IMG/VR virus record: IMGVR_UViG_3300042863_001827
Span: 1 to 64,000 of that record
Direction: 5' to 3' (one strand)
DNA: 64,000 nt
From: a virus
Position 1 is the first letter of the stretch. Each line of letters starts with the position of its first letter. Position numbers and translations under genes: made by a program. The notes under the pieces were generated by a model that worked only from the letters and a program-made list of their open reading frames with translations, ran no database searches and was not told where the DNA came from. Shown one piece after another: positions 17,265 to 24,671 of the stretch.

Positions 17265-18186
17265 ATTAAAAATCGTATTCTATATATTGGGTAATTTTAA
17301 AAAGGGCTGAGAATACACCGTTTTGTGAGAATCTTTAGAAGGATTATTGTTTCCCTTCATTTCCACCATCTTTTGAATGGTAATCCTCATCGCCGATTGG
17401 TTAGACCAATCACTTCTTAAGGTTTTAACTACTCTATTACTACTCTACTCTCCTCAATCTTGCGAACTGACTTAGGATTCGACTCCTTAGAGGTTTTTGG
17501 TAACAATATACGTTGACTTGCGGTCTCGGTATGCCATGAACAACTCATGACTATGTAGGCGACTTTCATCAAAACCTGACGAACACTTTTGCTTATAGTT
17601 ATTTTAGTTTTACTTAAATTTAGTATAAGTTATGTGTTGTGGATGATTCCAAGTAGAGGTCCGTCTTAAGCCTCGTTGTCTTTTGAACAACAAGATACTT
17701 TTCTACTCGGTAGAGTGTCCCCACTCTCATATTTTAAGATTACTTCGTACCAAGACCTTGGTGGGTCTGTGGTAAGGATATTAGCGACACCACTCGTTCT
17801 CTATCTTACCTTCAGGTTTTATCCCTTCGGTTTTAAGTCACCTCTTATATTGGGACCCGCAATTGTGTATTCGGAGTACACTTCTCACTTGGCCCCTATG
17901 GGTTATTCTTATTGGTGTTCCCACCTCAAACTGACAATCCACATTGCCCGTTCAGTTTTCCATTTCCCTACGAAGTTATCCTCGGTACTACAGGCTCACT
18001 GATATCCCACTTGTATACTCGAGTTCGGTTACCCGAACCGCAAAACCATTAACACTTATGATTTCACTTTATCCCCCTTTCGAGGTTTATTTAACGACCA
18101 TATACGGCCGATTATCTTTTATACAACACCGAAGTGTTGTAATGGATAATAATATTTCAAAGAACGTTTCGGACTCTTCCGATTTG
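17238..18186 (-). ncRNA. Candidate long, ornate structured RNA (about 950 nt)
   Basis: No convincing ORF fits this stretch, which is visibly richer in G+C than its surroundings. Read on the minus strand it runs from three tandem host-type promoters to a rho-independent terminator and is full of stable hairpins: CAACAC-TTCG-GTGTTG, GTTCGG-GTAA-CCGAAC and GAGTG-GGGA-CACTC with UUCG or GNRA tetraloops, plus ATTGGT-CTA-ACCAAT, AGACC-CACCAA-GGTCT and GTGTA-CTCCGAA-TACAC. Size, structure, a phage genome and a site between tmRNA and a tRNA array recall the GOLLD and ROOL families, whose members occur in phages near tRNA genes. I cannot align it to either from memory; it could be a diverged member or a new class. 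Function unknown. Confidence 0.72.
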
Positions 18187-18191
18187 TTTTA

Positions 18192-18223
18192 CAAAGATAA
18201 GTAAAGTTTTTTGATTTACCAAA
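18192..18223 (-). promoter_or_regulatory. Promoter P1 of the long RNA
   Basis: Minus strand TTTG, 20 bases, TATCTTTG: exact Bacteroidota consensus. Nearest of three copies to the RNA; transcription would begin near 18186. Confidence 0.8.
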
Positions 18224-18283
18224 TCTTTTTTTATTTTTTTTTTAAGATTTGTATCTGAATTGTTATCTATCTCTTTTGTTGTA

Positions 18284-18315
18284 CAAAGATAAGTAAACTT
18301 TTTTGATTTACCAAA
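18284..18315 (-). promoter_or_regulatory. Promoter P2 of the long RNA
   Basis: Second copy of the same TTTG-20-TATCTTTG element, 92 bases upstream of P1. Confidence 0.78.
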
Positions 18316-18374
18316 TCTTTTTTTATTTTTTTTAAAGATTTGTATCTGAATCGTTATCTATCTCTTTTGTTTTA

Positions 18375-18406
18375 CAAAGATAAGTAAACTTTTTCGATTC
18401 ACCAAA
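18375..18406 (-). promoter_or_regulatory. Promoter P3 of the long RNA
   Basis: Third copy of the TTTG-20-TATCTTTG element, 91 bases upstream of P2. Flanking sequence diverges at its outer end. Confidence 0.75.
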
Positions 18407-18425
18407 ATTTTTTTTAAAGAAAAAA

Positions 18426-18447
18426 AAACCCCCTAAAAAAGGGGGAT
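18426..18447 (-). terminator. Terminator after the Lys-Glu-Asp-Pro repeat protein
   Basis: Minus strand AATCCCCCTTTTTTAGGGGG followed by a run of T; lies 4 bases past the stop of the adjacent minus-strand gene and directly upstream of the triple promoter, insulating it. Confidence 0.85.
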
Positions 18448-18450
18448 TAT

Positions 18451-19113
18451 TTAATTATTTATAATTTTTTTAATCTTATCTATTTGTTCGACAAGTCTTT
18501 TATTATTACCATAATCTTCTTTGAAAGCTTTCTTAATGTTTTTACCAACATCTTTTATGTTTTTACCGACACCTTTGGTAATATCATCGGCAATTGAAAA
18601 TGGGGATAATAATGTATCTAAGAAAACATTACCAGACCCAACATTTTTATTTCCAATATCAAGTTTAGGGTTATCATCAAGTTTAGGGTCATCTTGTATT
18701 GGTTTATTTTTTTTAGGGTCTTCTTTTTTAGGGTCTTCTTTTTTAGGGTCTTCTTTTTTAGGACCAACACCTTTTAGATATGTTGATACGTCTAATTTTT
18801 TATCATCATTGTTTTTTATTGAGTAACTAATTCTATCGTCAGTGAAATGTCCAATAATTTGACCTTGTTTTATTCTATCGCCTGGTGAAACAAATGATTT
18901 ACCAACATTACAAAATTCGGAATATATATCATCACCATTAAACTCATGTTTAATTTTAATAAAATTTTCACAAGAAGGTGTTCTGTCAAAAATAATAACA
19001 CCGTCATAGGGATTTATTAATTTTGAATTTGGGTATGCAATTAAATCAACAGATTTTGACATCATAGATGATTTCATATTACCATACGGGGCTGGGTTAA
19101 TAAATTTTTCCAT
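18451..19113 (-). CDS. Degenerate M23-like domain protein with KKEDP repeats
   Basis: A 220-residue protein. Residues 25-100 read as an M23/LytM-like beta barrel ('NPYDGVIIFDRTP', 'FVSPGDRIKQGQIIGHF') but without the His/Asp zinc ligands, so binding rather than cleavage is likely. Then come four tandem KKEDP pentapeptides and a Pro/Asp linker. The C-terminal 'NVFLDTLLSPFSIADDITKG' resembles the 'LSPLLGSLGF' ending of the upstream M15 protein. Its start codon overlaps the stop of that gene. Probably acts with it in the envelope or on the virion. Confidence 0.72.
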   Translation of the reverse strand: MEKFINPAPYGNMKSSMMSKSVDLIAYPNSKLINPYDGVIIFDRTPSCENFIKIKHEFNGDDIYSEFCNVGKSFVSPGDRIKQGQIIGHFTDDRISYSIKNNDDKKLDVSTYLKGVGPKKEDPKKEDPKKEDPKKNKPIQDDPKLDDNPKLDIGNKNVGSGNVFLDTLLSPFSIADDITKGVGKNIKDVGKNIKKAFKEDYGNNKRLVEQIDKIKKIINN

Positions 19114-20321
19114 TATAATAAATTTTTAATTCTTTTAATATTCTCAATCAATTTATTGGTTGGTTCCTCACCTTCTTTAAACCCTAAAGAACCTAACAAT
19201 GGGCTTAAAAATTTTTGGATAACGTCGTTACTTTGTGATGAATCATTAGAATCATTAGTCAAATTATTAGTCGAATCATTAGTTGAGATAGAAGTTGAGT
19301 TAGAGGTTGAATCGTTAGTTGAATTAGACGTTGTTGAGATTGATTCATTACCAATATAAAATAAATGCCAAGGTTCTTTTTTTCTAAGTACCCCATCAAC
19401 ATTGTAAGTTACCTTAAACCCATATTTTTTACAATTATCCGCAACCCAATTTTTAACCCCTGAATTTGTATCCCACCAACTAGGTTCAGTACTAAATATG
19501 TCAAAGGCCTTTCCTGTGTGGTGTTGAGAAAAACCAGGAACTGTGTTATACTTTTGTGTGTCATCAACACCCCTATCTTTAGCTTTTTTTCCAAAATTAT
19601 CTACTTGGTCATCATAACTTCTATAATCAGAAACAATACCGTCGGGAAACCGAATTTTAGGGTTTGCTTTTTTACAATCTTTTATTAATTTTTCAATACT
19701 TTTCTTAGCTTCGTTATTAATCCCTCCATTATCTGGTTGTATATTACCTTCTTGTTTAAATTCTTTATCAATATGTGATTGAGTAATGTTAATACCATAC
19801 TTTGTTTTTAATTTATTTATCGAGGATTTAATTTTTTCAGGTAAGTTTTTAAAATTTGTAGATTGAGTATCACTCCCTGTAGACGTACCATTATCAGATT
19901 TTCTTGATACATGAACATGATGATGATGATTTGGGAATCCAAACCATAAAACGGCTTTATCGTTACCTCGTTCAGAATTTACTTTATACCCCATAGATTC
20001 TAGGGTTCTAACAAATTTTTCAATTTTATCGTAAATACCTTTTTTTTGAGCACTTTCTTTACTACCGTAACCTTTATTATCAAACATTGCCAAATCAACC
20101 GCCAAACCAAGCTCATGTCTAGTACCTTTTTTATGTCCTGAAACTGCGGTTGTTACACTAGCCATAACATTAGCGTTTTTAGCCGCTAAATTTACATCCA
20201 TTAATAAAGATGGGTTTATTTTATCAGAGGCGGGATTACCGTGACCAATTTGTTTAAAATTAACATTACTATATTTTGAAGGTTGGACCGATTCGGGCTT
20301 CTCGTTAATATAACTTCTCAT
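19113..20321 (-). CDS. Double M15-type D,D-peptidase-like protein
   Basis: A 402-residue protein with two peptidase-M15/VanY-like domains. Domain 1 (about 25-145) has 'SGHKKGTRHELGLAVDLAMF' with the HxxxxxxD zinc pattern and a 'HHHHVHVS' final ligand. Domain 2 (about 205-325) has 'SDYRSYDDQ', 'GFSQHHTGKAFDIF' and 'KKEPWHLFYIG', the full VanY set. A Ser/Thr/Asn linker precedes the ending FLSPLLGSLGFK. There is no signal peptide, so it would need holin release, or is a virion enzyme. A T[A]ATAAATA motif lies 2 bases upstream. Confidence 0.85.
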   Translation of the reverse strand: MRSYINEKPESVQPSKYSNVNFKQIGHGNPASDKINPSLLMDVNLAAKNANVMASVTTAVSGHKKGTRHELGLAVDLAMFDNKGYGSKESAQKKGIYDKIEKFVRTLESMGYKVNSERGNDKAVLWFGFPNHHHHVHVSRKSDNGTSTGSDTQSTNFKNLPEKIKSSINKLKTKYGINITQSHIDKEFKQEGNIQPDNGGINNEAKKSIEKLIKDCKKANPKIRFPDGIVSDYRSYDDQVDNFGKKAKDRGVDDTQKYNTVPGFSQHHTGKAFDIFSTEPSWWDTNSGVKNWVADNCKKYGFKVTYNVDGVLRKKEPWHLFYIGNESISTTSNSTNDSTSNSTSISTNDSTNNLTNDSNDSSQSNDVIQKFLSPLLGSLGFKEGEEPTNKLIENIKRIKNLL

Positions 20322-20350
20322 TTTAATAAATATAAAGAGATTTAGGTTTG

Positions 20351-20956
20351 TTAACCATTTAGGTGACCCATAAGAACTCCACCAATTGAAGTTGCGTGAA
20401 CTTGTAAGTGATTTATCGACTCCATATCAAGTTTTGTTTTTCTTTTTGAAAAATCTAACCCTAAGGTCCCAATAAACTTATTATCAATTGTTTTTATTGA
20501 AAATAAATACCCTGATTTACATCCTGTATCTTCCGCAATATATTTTAAACCGTGAGTTGCAACAGATTCGTCTTTATAATCGTGAATTTCAATTACATCA
20601 TTTTCTAGTAAATAATTGATAGACTTACTAAATAAATTAACAGGAATGTTTTGAAAATTTGATTGAATTGAATTTGTATTTTGGGAAACCGTCTCATAAA
20701 TGACACTGAATTTTGCCATTGATTTACCTGTCGGGTAAAAGTGGCCTCCATTATGAAATTGTGTTATCCAAACTCTGTCCGCTTTAAATTCTTCTTTAAT
20801 ATGTTCAATTTTTGTTGTAATTAATTCACTAACTAGTAGTGTTTCTTTAACCATGTCAGGCATTTCTTTTTTTTTCTCTAATTTGTTCTTTGTATATAAA
20901 AGAATAATAGGACCTAATACGCCTGATATAAACGCAACAATAACTTCTGTGGACAT
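20351..20956 (-). CDS. Membrane-anchored GAF-like domain protein
   Basis: A 201-residue protein with one N-terminal membrane segment ('VIVAFISGVLGPIILLYT', 5-22), a charged stretch and a GAF-like domain ('RVWITQFHNGGHFYPTGK', 'GYLFSIKTIDNKFIGTLGLDF'). GAF folds bind small molecules or act as signalling modules; phage versions with one membrane segment are common but uncharacterised. The topology would place the domain in the cytosol. Confidence 0.75.
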   Translation of the reverse strand: MSTEVIVAFISGVLGPIILLYTKNKLEKKKEMPDMVKETLLVSELITTKIEHIKEEFKADRVWITQFHNGGHFYPTGKSMAKFSVIYETVSQNTNSIQSNFQNIPVNLFSKSINYLLENDVIEIHDYKDESVATHGLKYIAEDTGCKSGYLFSIKTIDNKFIGTLGLDFSKRKTKLDMESINHLQVHATSIGGVLMGHLNG

Positions 20957-20993
20957 AAATAATATATTTTTATAATAAATATTATGATAACCA

Positions 20994-21022
20994 AAAAAAC
21001 ACGATTTTAAGTCGTGTTTTAT
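20994..21022 (-). terminator. Bidirectional terminator hairpin
   Basis: AAACACGA-TTTTAAG-TCGTGTTT with A/T runs on both sides, placed after the stop of the 71-residue Cys protein on the minus strand. Confidence 0.75.
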
Positions 21023-21234
21023 AGTTTTTTAAATTTATCGGTGGTTAAATTCCGTATAATACTTTCTTCGTATTCTTTTCTTCCATCACATTTATTTTTT
21101 TCTGTTGTACTCCAAAGGTTTTTTCCTCCGTTTTTTATATGACAGTTGTGGGGTTTATCCATTTTTTTGGAAAACTCCACAATCATGTCATTATGTTTAT
21201 TCCTTATAACCCAAGGACATTCTTTACAAGCCAT
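21019..21234 (-). CDS. Small Cys-containing protein (DUF6283-like)
   Basis: A 71-residue protein beginning MACKECPWVIRNKH, with further Cys in 'HNCHIKNGG' and 'KNKCDGRKEY'. The CxxCPW start and spaced His/Cys suggest a small zinc-binding fold like the DUF6283 family of phage proteins; function unknown. It follows the HxDKHVVKM protein with a 17-base gap and probably shares its promoter. Confidence 0.75.
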   Translation of the reverse strand: MACKECPWVIRNKHNDMIVEFSKKMDKPHNCHIKNGGKNLWSTTEKNKCDGRKEYEESIIRNLTTDKFKKL

Positions 21235-21251
21235 TATCCTACAACCGTATT

Positions 21252-21761
21252 TTAATCATATTCCAAAGTTAATTCTTTTTTTTCAAACCAAAAAGGTTTT
21301 TCTCTGTTTTTCCAAGCCGCTAAATTAGATTTAGCCCCTATGTAATAATTTCTGTAAGATTCTACAACAGAATCAACTTTAAACTCATCAGGCATCGCCT
21401 TAGCTGGGTCTGTAAATTCAATATCAGGGATGTTTGGTTTATTAATCAAACACCACTCAATTACATCTTGAGATTTATGTCGTTTACCGTATCGGTAAGT
21501 GTATTCTTTACTTAATTCCAAACCCAACTCACACAAATACAAATAATTTGATAATGACTCGCGACACCAAATAGAACATGGGTGGTTTTTATGTGATAAC
21601 TTGTACGGTACTTGGCCGGTATCATGTATTGTATCATGTACGGTCATGTGATGAACACCACACAATAACTGAGCGGTTTCCAAAATCATTTTAACTACGT
21701 GTTTGTCAACATGATATTGAGCCGATAATGTAGGATTCTCGTCTAAAAAAAATATATTCAT
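21252..21761 (-). CDS. Conserved phage protein of the 'DxxPxxxAxYHxDKHVVKM' family
   Basis: A 169-residue protein beginning MNIFFLDENPTLSAQYHVDK, then 'HVVKMILETAQLLC'. This N-terminal pattern marks a family widespread in tailed phages that is sometimes labelled pyrimidine-dimer glycosylase-like; I see no support for that activity here. Several conserved His and Trp ('NHPCSIWCRES', 'NLAAWKNREKPFWF') would fit a metal or nucleic-acid binding enzyme. It has a good host-type promoter. Confidence 0.8.
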   Translation of the reverse strand: MNIFFLDENPTLSAQYHVDKHVVKMILETAQLLCGVHHMTVHDTIHDTGQVPYKLSHKNHPCSIWCRESLSNYLYLCELGLELSKEYTYRYGKRHKSQDVIEWCLINKPNIPDIEFTDPAKAMPDEFKVDSVVESYRNYYIGAKSNLAAWKNREKPFWFEKKELTLEYD

Positions 21762-21785
21762 TACACATTATTTTTAATTAAGGTA

Positions 21786-21816
21786 CAAAGATACTATTTT
21801 TTTATTAAAAAACAAA
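21786..21816 (-). promoter_or_regulatory. Bacteroidota-type promoter
   Basis: Minus strand TTTG, 19 bases, TATCTTTG; drives the DKHVVKM-family gene 25 bases downstream and probably the Cys-protein gene. Confidence 0.7.
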
Positions 21817-21833
21817 ACTACCAAGGGTTCTGT

Positions 21834-22574
21834 TTATAATGGGAGAACTTTTTTCTGCCATAAATCAAAAAAATCAGGGTTTTTTATAATAATAGACCAA
21901 GTTTCAATTTCAAACTTTCTATTTAAATCATTTTCTATTCTAGCTGATGAAGGTAGTTTAATCATGGTTGATAAATCAGAACTTGATAATCTAATATTTG
22001 GCGTTAAAAATATTTGTCTCCACATATAAAGGTCGCTCCAAATATTTTTTGGTGCAGCCCTCCAACCAAATTTTAATTTTCGATATAAATCCATCGTATG
22101 GGAGGCACCAGTTAAACTAATTTTATTTTGTTTAGGTTTTAAATGATAATCAACCCATTTTTTTTCTTTTAAGTTAACCCTTAAAGAGTCTATACTTTTA
22201 TCTGGATACACCAAAACAGGTAATGGGTGAGTAAAATCACTATCAACCAACATATTTTTCATTACTTCAACGTGTTTAGATAATAGAAGGTCATCATCCC
22301 CAAGATAAGTGACTATGTCTGATTTTGACTCAGAAATTACCCTATGTCTTGCAACTTCGTTTCTACTTAATCTTTTTGGTTCGTCTTCAAACCTAACCCT
22401 ATTGTCAGTTTTAATTATATCACTAATAACGTCTCTTGTGTCATCAGTAACACCATCACCAATAATAACAATATCCAAATCATCAACAGTTTGATTTTGA
22501 GCACTTTCAACAGAATATTTAAGTGTTGTGGGGTGATTATGTGTTGGAATAATCACCATAACCGATGTTACCAT
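21834..22574 (-). CDS. Family 2 glycosyltransferase
   Basis: A 246-residue GT-A enzyme: 'VMVIIPTHNHPTTLKYSVES' at the N terminus binds the nucleotide sugar, 'DIVIIGDGVTDDT' (50-62) is the usual loop, and 'IVTYLGDDDLLL' (about 93-104) holds the DxD metal motif. It overlaps the upstream RmlC-like gene by 7 bases, so the two are likely coupled and act on the same glycan: cell-surface modification or virion glycosylation. Confidence 0.88.
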   Translation of the reverse strand: MVTSVMVIIPTHNHPTTLKYSVESAQNQTVDDLDIVIIGDGVTDDTRDVISDIIKTDNRVRFEDEPKRLSRNEVARHRVISESKSDIVTYLGDDDLLLSKHVEVMKNMLVDSDFTHPLPVLVYPDKSIDSLRVNLKEKKWVDYHLKPKQNKISLTGASHTMDLYRKLKFGWRAAPKNIWSDLYMWRQIFLTPNIRLSSSDLSTMIKLPSSARIENDLNRKFEIETWSIIIKNPDFFDLWQKKVLPL

Positions 22575-23110
22575 CGAAAAGGAACTATTTCTATCGCCTC
22601 ATCAGATTCATAAGGTAAATCAAGAGCGTCAGGTTTATGATAATTATACATCGAAGTTGGCATGTTAATAATATATGCCTCATCAGTCCCAATATTCTTC
22701 CATCCGTGATATAAATTTGGTGGGATAACTAACAATACAGGATTTCTTTCCGAAACTTTAAATTCATTAATAACACCATATGTTGGAGAATCTATTCTTC
22801 CATCATAAACTACGATTGAAACAAGACCTTTAACAACAAATAATCTGTCTGTACTATTTTGATGTAACCCCCAAGCACGGATTCTACCTATTTGAGTTGT
22901 TGTTACATGAGTGTGAACAATAGGGTCAGTAATTTCATCCCAATCTGTTCTGGCAATCTCACATAATGTTCCATCCTCATGAGGAACAGGTCGAATAAAT
23001 TTTACTTTAACACCATCAATAATGGTTTGACTTAAAATTTTACTTTTAGTCACCGCTGATTGTTTTTGAATTAATTTATCTAACCCAAACACATTTATTT
23101 TATTTTCCAT
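22568..23110 (-). CDS. RmlC-like sugar epimerase (cupin)
   Basis: A 180-residue cupin of the dTDP-4-dehydrorhamnose 3,5-epimerase type: 'RAWGLHQNSTDRLFVVKGLV' carries the catalytic His, 'VYDGRIDSPTYG' the second strand pair, and 'LVIPPNLYHGWKNIG' the third conserved stretch. It would supply an epimerised deoxy-sugar nucleotide to the adjacent glycosyltransferase. No rmlA/B/D genes are in view, so it must use host intermediates. Family assignment is firm; exact substrate is not. Confidence 0.85.
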   Translation of the reverse strand: MENKINVFGLDKLIQKQSAVTKSKILSQTIIDGVKVKFIRPVPHEDGTLCEIARTDWDEITDPIVHTHVTTTQIGRIRAWGLHQNSTDRLFVVKGLVSIVVYDGRIDSPTYGVINEFKVSERNPVLLVIPPNLYHGWKNIGTDEAYIINMPTSMYNYHKPDALDLPYESDEAIEIVPFRW

Positions 23111-23165
23111 ATTTTTAATTTTTTAAAAAAAAATAAACAATTTATGGTAAACATAAAGAAATAAA

Positions 23166-23438
23166 TTATTTTAACTCTTGTACTTGTTTCATAATATCAG
23201 TAACTTCTTCTCGACTCAAGTACCCGATAACATCATTTGTTACAGGAGTATCGTAAGTTAAGTCACCATCTTTACCAAGAACCGCAATCTCAAACAAACC
23301 ATTTTTACCTCCATATGAATGTGTGTGACATACAACAGACACACCGTATCCATTTTCAAACACCATTCTACACTTAACACCAATTCTGTGCGAATCTTCT
23401 TCAATTTTTTTAAACTCTAAATCTTCAAATTTTTTCAT
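23166..23438 (-). CDS. Hypothetical phage protein
   Basis: A 90-residue protein with a beta-rich centre ('HRIGVKCRMVFENGYGVSVV', 'NGLFEIAVLGKDGDLTYDTP') and a helical end 'EEVTDIMKQVQEL'. The pattern is typical of small conserved early proteins of Bacteroidota phages. No function assigned. Confidence 0.75.
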   Translation of the reverse strand: MKKFEDLEFKKIEEDSHRIGVKCRMVFENGYGVSVVCHTHSYGGKNGLFEIAVLGKDGDLTYDTPVTNDVIGYLSREEVTDIMKQVQELK

Positions 23439-23460
23439 AATAGTTATTTTTTTTAAATTA

Positions 23461-23622
23461 TTATCGGTAACTTCTTAACAATCCTTTTTTGTATGCAATA
23501 TAATCTTTTTCGTATTTATATGGCCAAGCAATTAAATAAGTGTTTTTTTCACTTTTTGGATAGCTGTATAAATTATTTTTTAATTTTTTTTTAATCTTTC
23601 GTGGCAATCTAAATTTTTTCAT
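23461..23622 (-). CDS. Small basic protein
   Basis: A 53-residue ORF beginning MKKFRLPRKIKKKLKNNLYS and ending LLRSYR, rich in Lys, Arg and Tyr. It shares the start 'MKKF' and direction with the preceding 90-residue gene and sits just downstream of the tRNA array. Its composition fits an RNA- or DNA-binding peptide, but no family is recognised. Confidence 0.55.
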   Translation of the reverse strand: MKKFRLPRKIKKKLKNNLYSYPKSEKNTYLIAWPYKYEKDYIAYKKGLLRSYR

Positions 23623-23643
23623 AATACTTATTTTTTATTATTT

Positions 23644-23733
23644 TGGCGGTCTCGAAGGGAGTCGAACCCTCTTTTTCGTTTACCTACTCGCTACCGTGAC
23701 AGGGTAGTACACCAACCGTTATGCGCCGAGACC
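23644..23733 (-). tRNA. tRNA-Asp(GTC) with extended variable loop
   Basis: Acceptor GGTCTCG/CGAGACC, anticodon arm CTACC-CTGTCAC-GGTAG (GTC), T arm GAGGG-TTCGACT-CCCTT, discriminator G and encoded CCA. The segment between anticodon and T stems is about 19 bases instead of the usual 5, which is odd for a class I tRNA. The D stem is weak. Confidence 0.8.
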
Positions 23734-23810
23734 AAGTTTATCAGTCTTTCCTGAACGTCACCTCTAACCCACAGGTATGAACCTGTATCGTAGTAAAGCT
23801 TGGTTGGCTA

Positions 23811-23885
23811 TGGTAGTCCCACCGGGAATCGAACCCGACTTTCCAGGATGAAAACCTGACGACCTAACCGATAGTCGATGGGACC
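23811..23885 (-). tRNA. tRNA-Glu(TTC)
   Basis: Acceptor GGTCCCA/TGGGACT with a G-U first pair, anticodon loop TTTTCAT (TTC), T arm CGGG-TTCGATT-CCCG, CCA encoded after discriminator A. Confidence 0.92.
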
Positions 23886-24003
23886 AAAAGTTTGTGAGAC
23901 CCGCTCCTCACTCTGAACTTGTACTTTGTTCTATTAAGCGTTTATTTAGTGAAGTCAAAGTTCCTTTCATCCGTGCAAGTCGGACTTCTGTTGTTTCATT
24001 TAG

Positions 24004-24074
24004 AGCGGGTAGAGAGAATCGAACTCTCGTCTTCAGATTGGAAGTCTGAAGTAATACCATTATACGATACCCGC
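24004..24074 (-). tRNA. tRNA-Gly(TCC)
   Basis: Acceptor GCGGGTA/TACCCGC, anticodon arm TCAGA-CTTCCAA-TCTGA (TCC), T arm GAGAG-TTCGATT-CTCTC. CCA not encoded. Confidence 0.92.
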
Positions 24075-24289
24075 AGTTGTGACTACTCCTTGGGAAGTTT
24101 CGTCACGTTTACGTGAATGAGGAGGCCAATCCTACTGATATCACGGGTGTAAGTTTTAACGATAAACTATCACCACAAAACGTCAGTTTTTAACAACCAA
24201 AACTGAATAAACGGCTTATCTCTTTTGAACCCCTTTTAAAGTGTGTGTTCCTACCATCATAAGCTGACCCCTACTGCCAACACTCCCGT
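24075..24289 (-). other. Spacer in tRNA array without assigned gene
   Basis: 215 bases with no supported ORF or complete tRNA. It contains short inverted repeats (for example a CCATCA/TGATGG pair whose one arm overlaps the 3' acceptor strand of the next tRNA-like element). Probably precursor RNA between tRNAs. Confidence 0.4.
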
Positions 24290-24369
24290 ACTGATGGTTG
24301 GATTCGAACCAACGTTTTAAACTTACCACTACAGTCATAGACGATATAAGCGTCCACTGGTACATCATC
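24290..24369 (-). tRNA. Atypical tRNA-like element, possible tRNA-Ile(TAT)
   Basis: Perfect T arm GTTGG-TTCGAAT-CCAAC and an anticodon-type arm GGACG-CTTATAT-CGTCT, which would read AUA. The acceptor strands GATGATG and CATCAGT pair imperfectly (mismatch at 2-71). No ordinary D arm is present; instead TACCA and TGGTA enclose the anticodon-type arm. Either degenerate, or a tRNA with unusual architecture. Confidence 0.4.
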
Positions 24370-24375
24370 ATAATT

Positions 24376-24440
24376 AAAGGGTAGACACGGGCCTAGCTAG
24401 CCATCTTTCAGGAAAGGCCCTTACTAATATTCTACCCTTT
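24376..24440 (-). ncRNA. Compact structured element between tRNAs
   Basis: 65 bases closed by a 10-bp stem AAAGGGTAGA/TCTACCCTTT with an inner GGGCCT/AGGCCC stem and a CTTT-CCTG-AAAG hairpin. It has tRNA size but no T-loop or anticodon. May be a processing signal or small RNA. Confidence 0.4.
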
Positions 24441-24443
24441 TAG

Positions 24444-24516
24444 TTGCGGGAACAGGGTTCGAACCTGTAATCTAGGCTTATGAGACCTAGCGGATGACCA
24501 ATTTCCACATCCCGCG
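24444..24516 (-). tRNA. Initiator tRNA-fMet(CAT)
   Basis: Acceptor CGCGGGA/TCCCGCA leaves a C1 x A72 mismatch, the hallmark recognised by Met-tRNA formyltransferase. The anticodon loop CTCATAA carries CAT, the anticodon stem has GG/CC next to the loop, and the D stem has purine 11-pyrimidine 24 (G-C) as in initiators. T arm ACAGG-TTCGAAC-CCTGT, discriminator A, CCA not encoded. Third G-C pair of the classical GGG/CCC anticodon stem is replaced (T-G). Confidence 0.87.
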
Positions 24517-24521
24517 ATATG

Positions 24522-24595
24522 TAGTTAATATTGGACTCGAACCAATGACCTATTCCGTATCAGGGAATTGCTCTAACCAACTGAGCTAATTAACT
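24522..24595 (-). tRNA. tRNA-Ile(GAT)
   Basis: Acceptor AGTTAAT/ATTAACT, D arm GCTC-AGTTGGTTA-GAGC, anticodon arm ATTCC-CTGATAC-GGAAT (GAT), T arm ATTGG-TTCGAGT-CCAAT. Confidence 0.95.
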
Positions 24596-24671
24596 ATATT
24601 CTCGTCTTTCCGAGGTGTCAATACGGATATTTTGTGTACAATTCAGGACTCTCGTATTGCTTCCTTAGTTG

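Larger units (their letters stand above)
18178..18412 (-). repeat. Tandem 91-92 base promoter repeat
   Basis: About two and a half copies of a 91-92 base unit. Each unit carries one complete promoter plus a spacer with the common text GTATCTGAAT and TTATCTATCTCTTTTG (plus strand). The promoters are therefore duplicated as part of a larger unit, not by chance. Confidence 0.85.

Noticed and set aside
17238-18186. rRNA fragment or RNase P RNA
   Set aside because: I looked for universal landmarks (530-loop GTGCCAGC, 3' anti-Shine-Dalgarno, GAGGAAAGTCC and ACAGAA type P RNA cores) and found none in the right order.
17676-18204. Plus-strand ORFs of 108 and 86 codons over the long RNA
   Set aside because: They run against three strong promoters, have codon use unlike the other genes (rich in C/G third positions and Tyr/Ser/Leu), no initiation context and no recognisable protein pattern.
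18178-18412. CRISPR array
   Set aside because: Repeat units of 91-92 bases are contiguous, with no short repeats separated by unique spacers, and are explained by promoters.
23735-23810. Possible tRNA-Met between tRNA-Asp and tRNA-Glu
   Set aside because: ACAGG-TTCATA-CCTGT looks like a CAT anticodon arm, but the loop has six bases and there is no T arm or acceptor stem.
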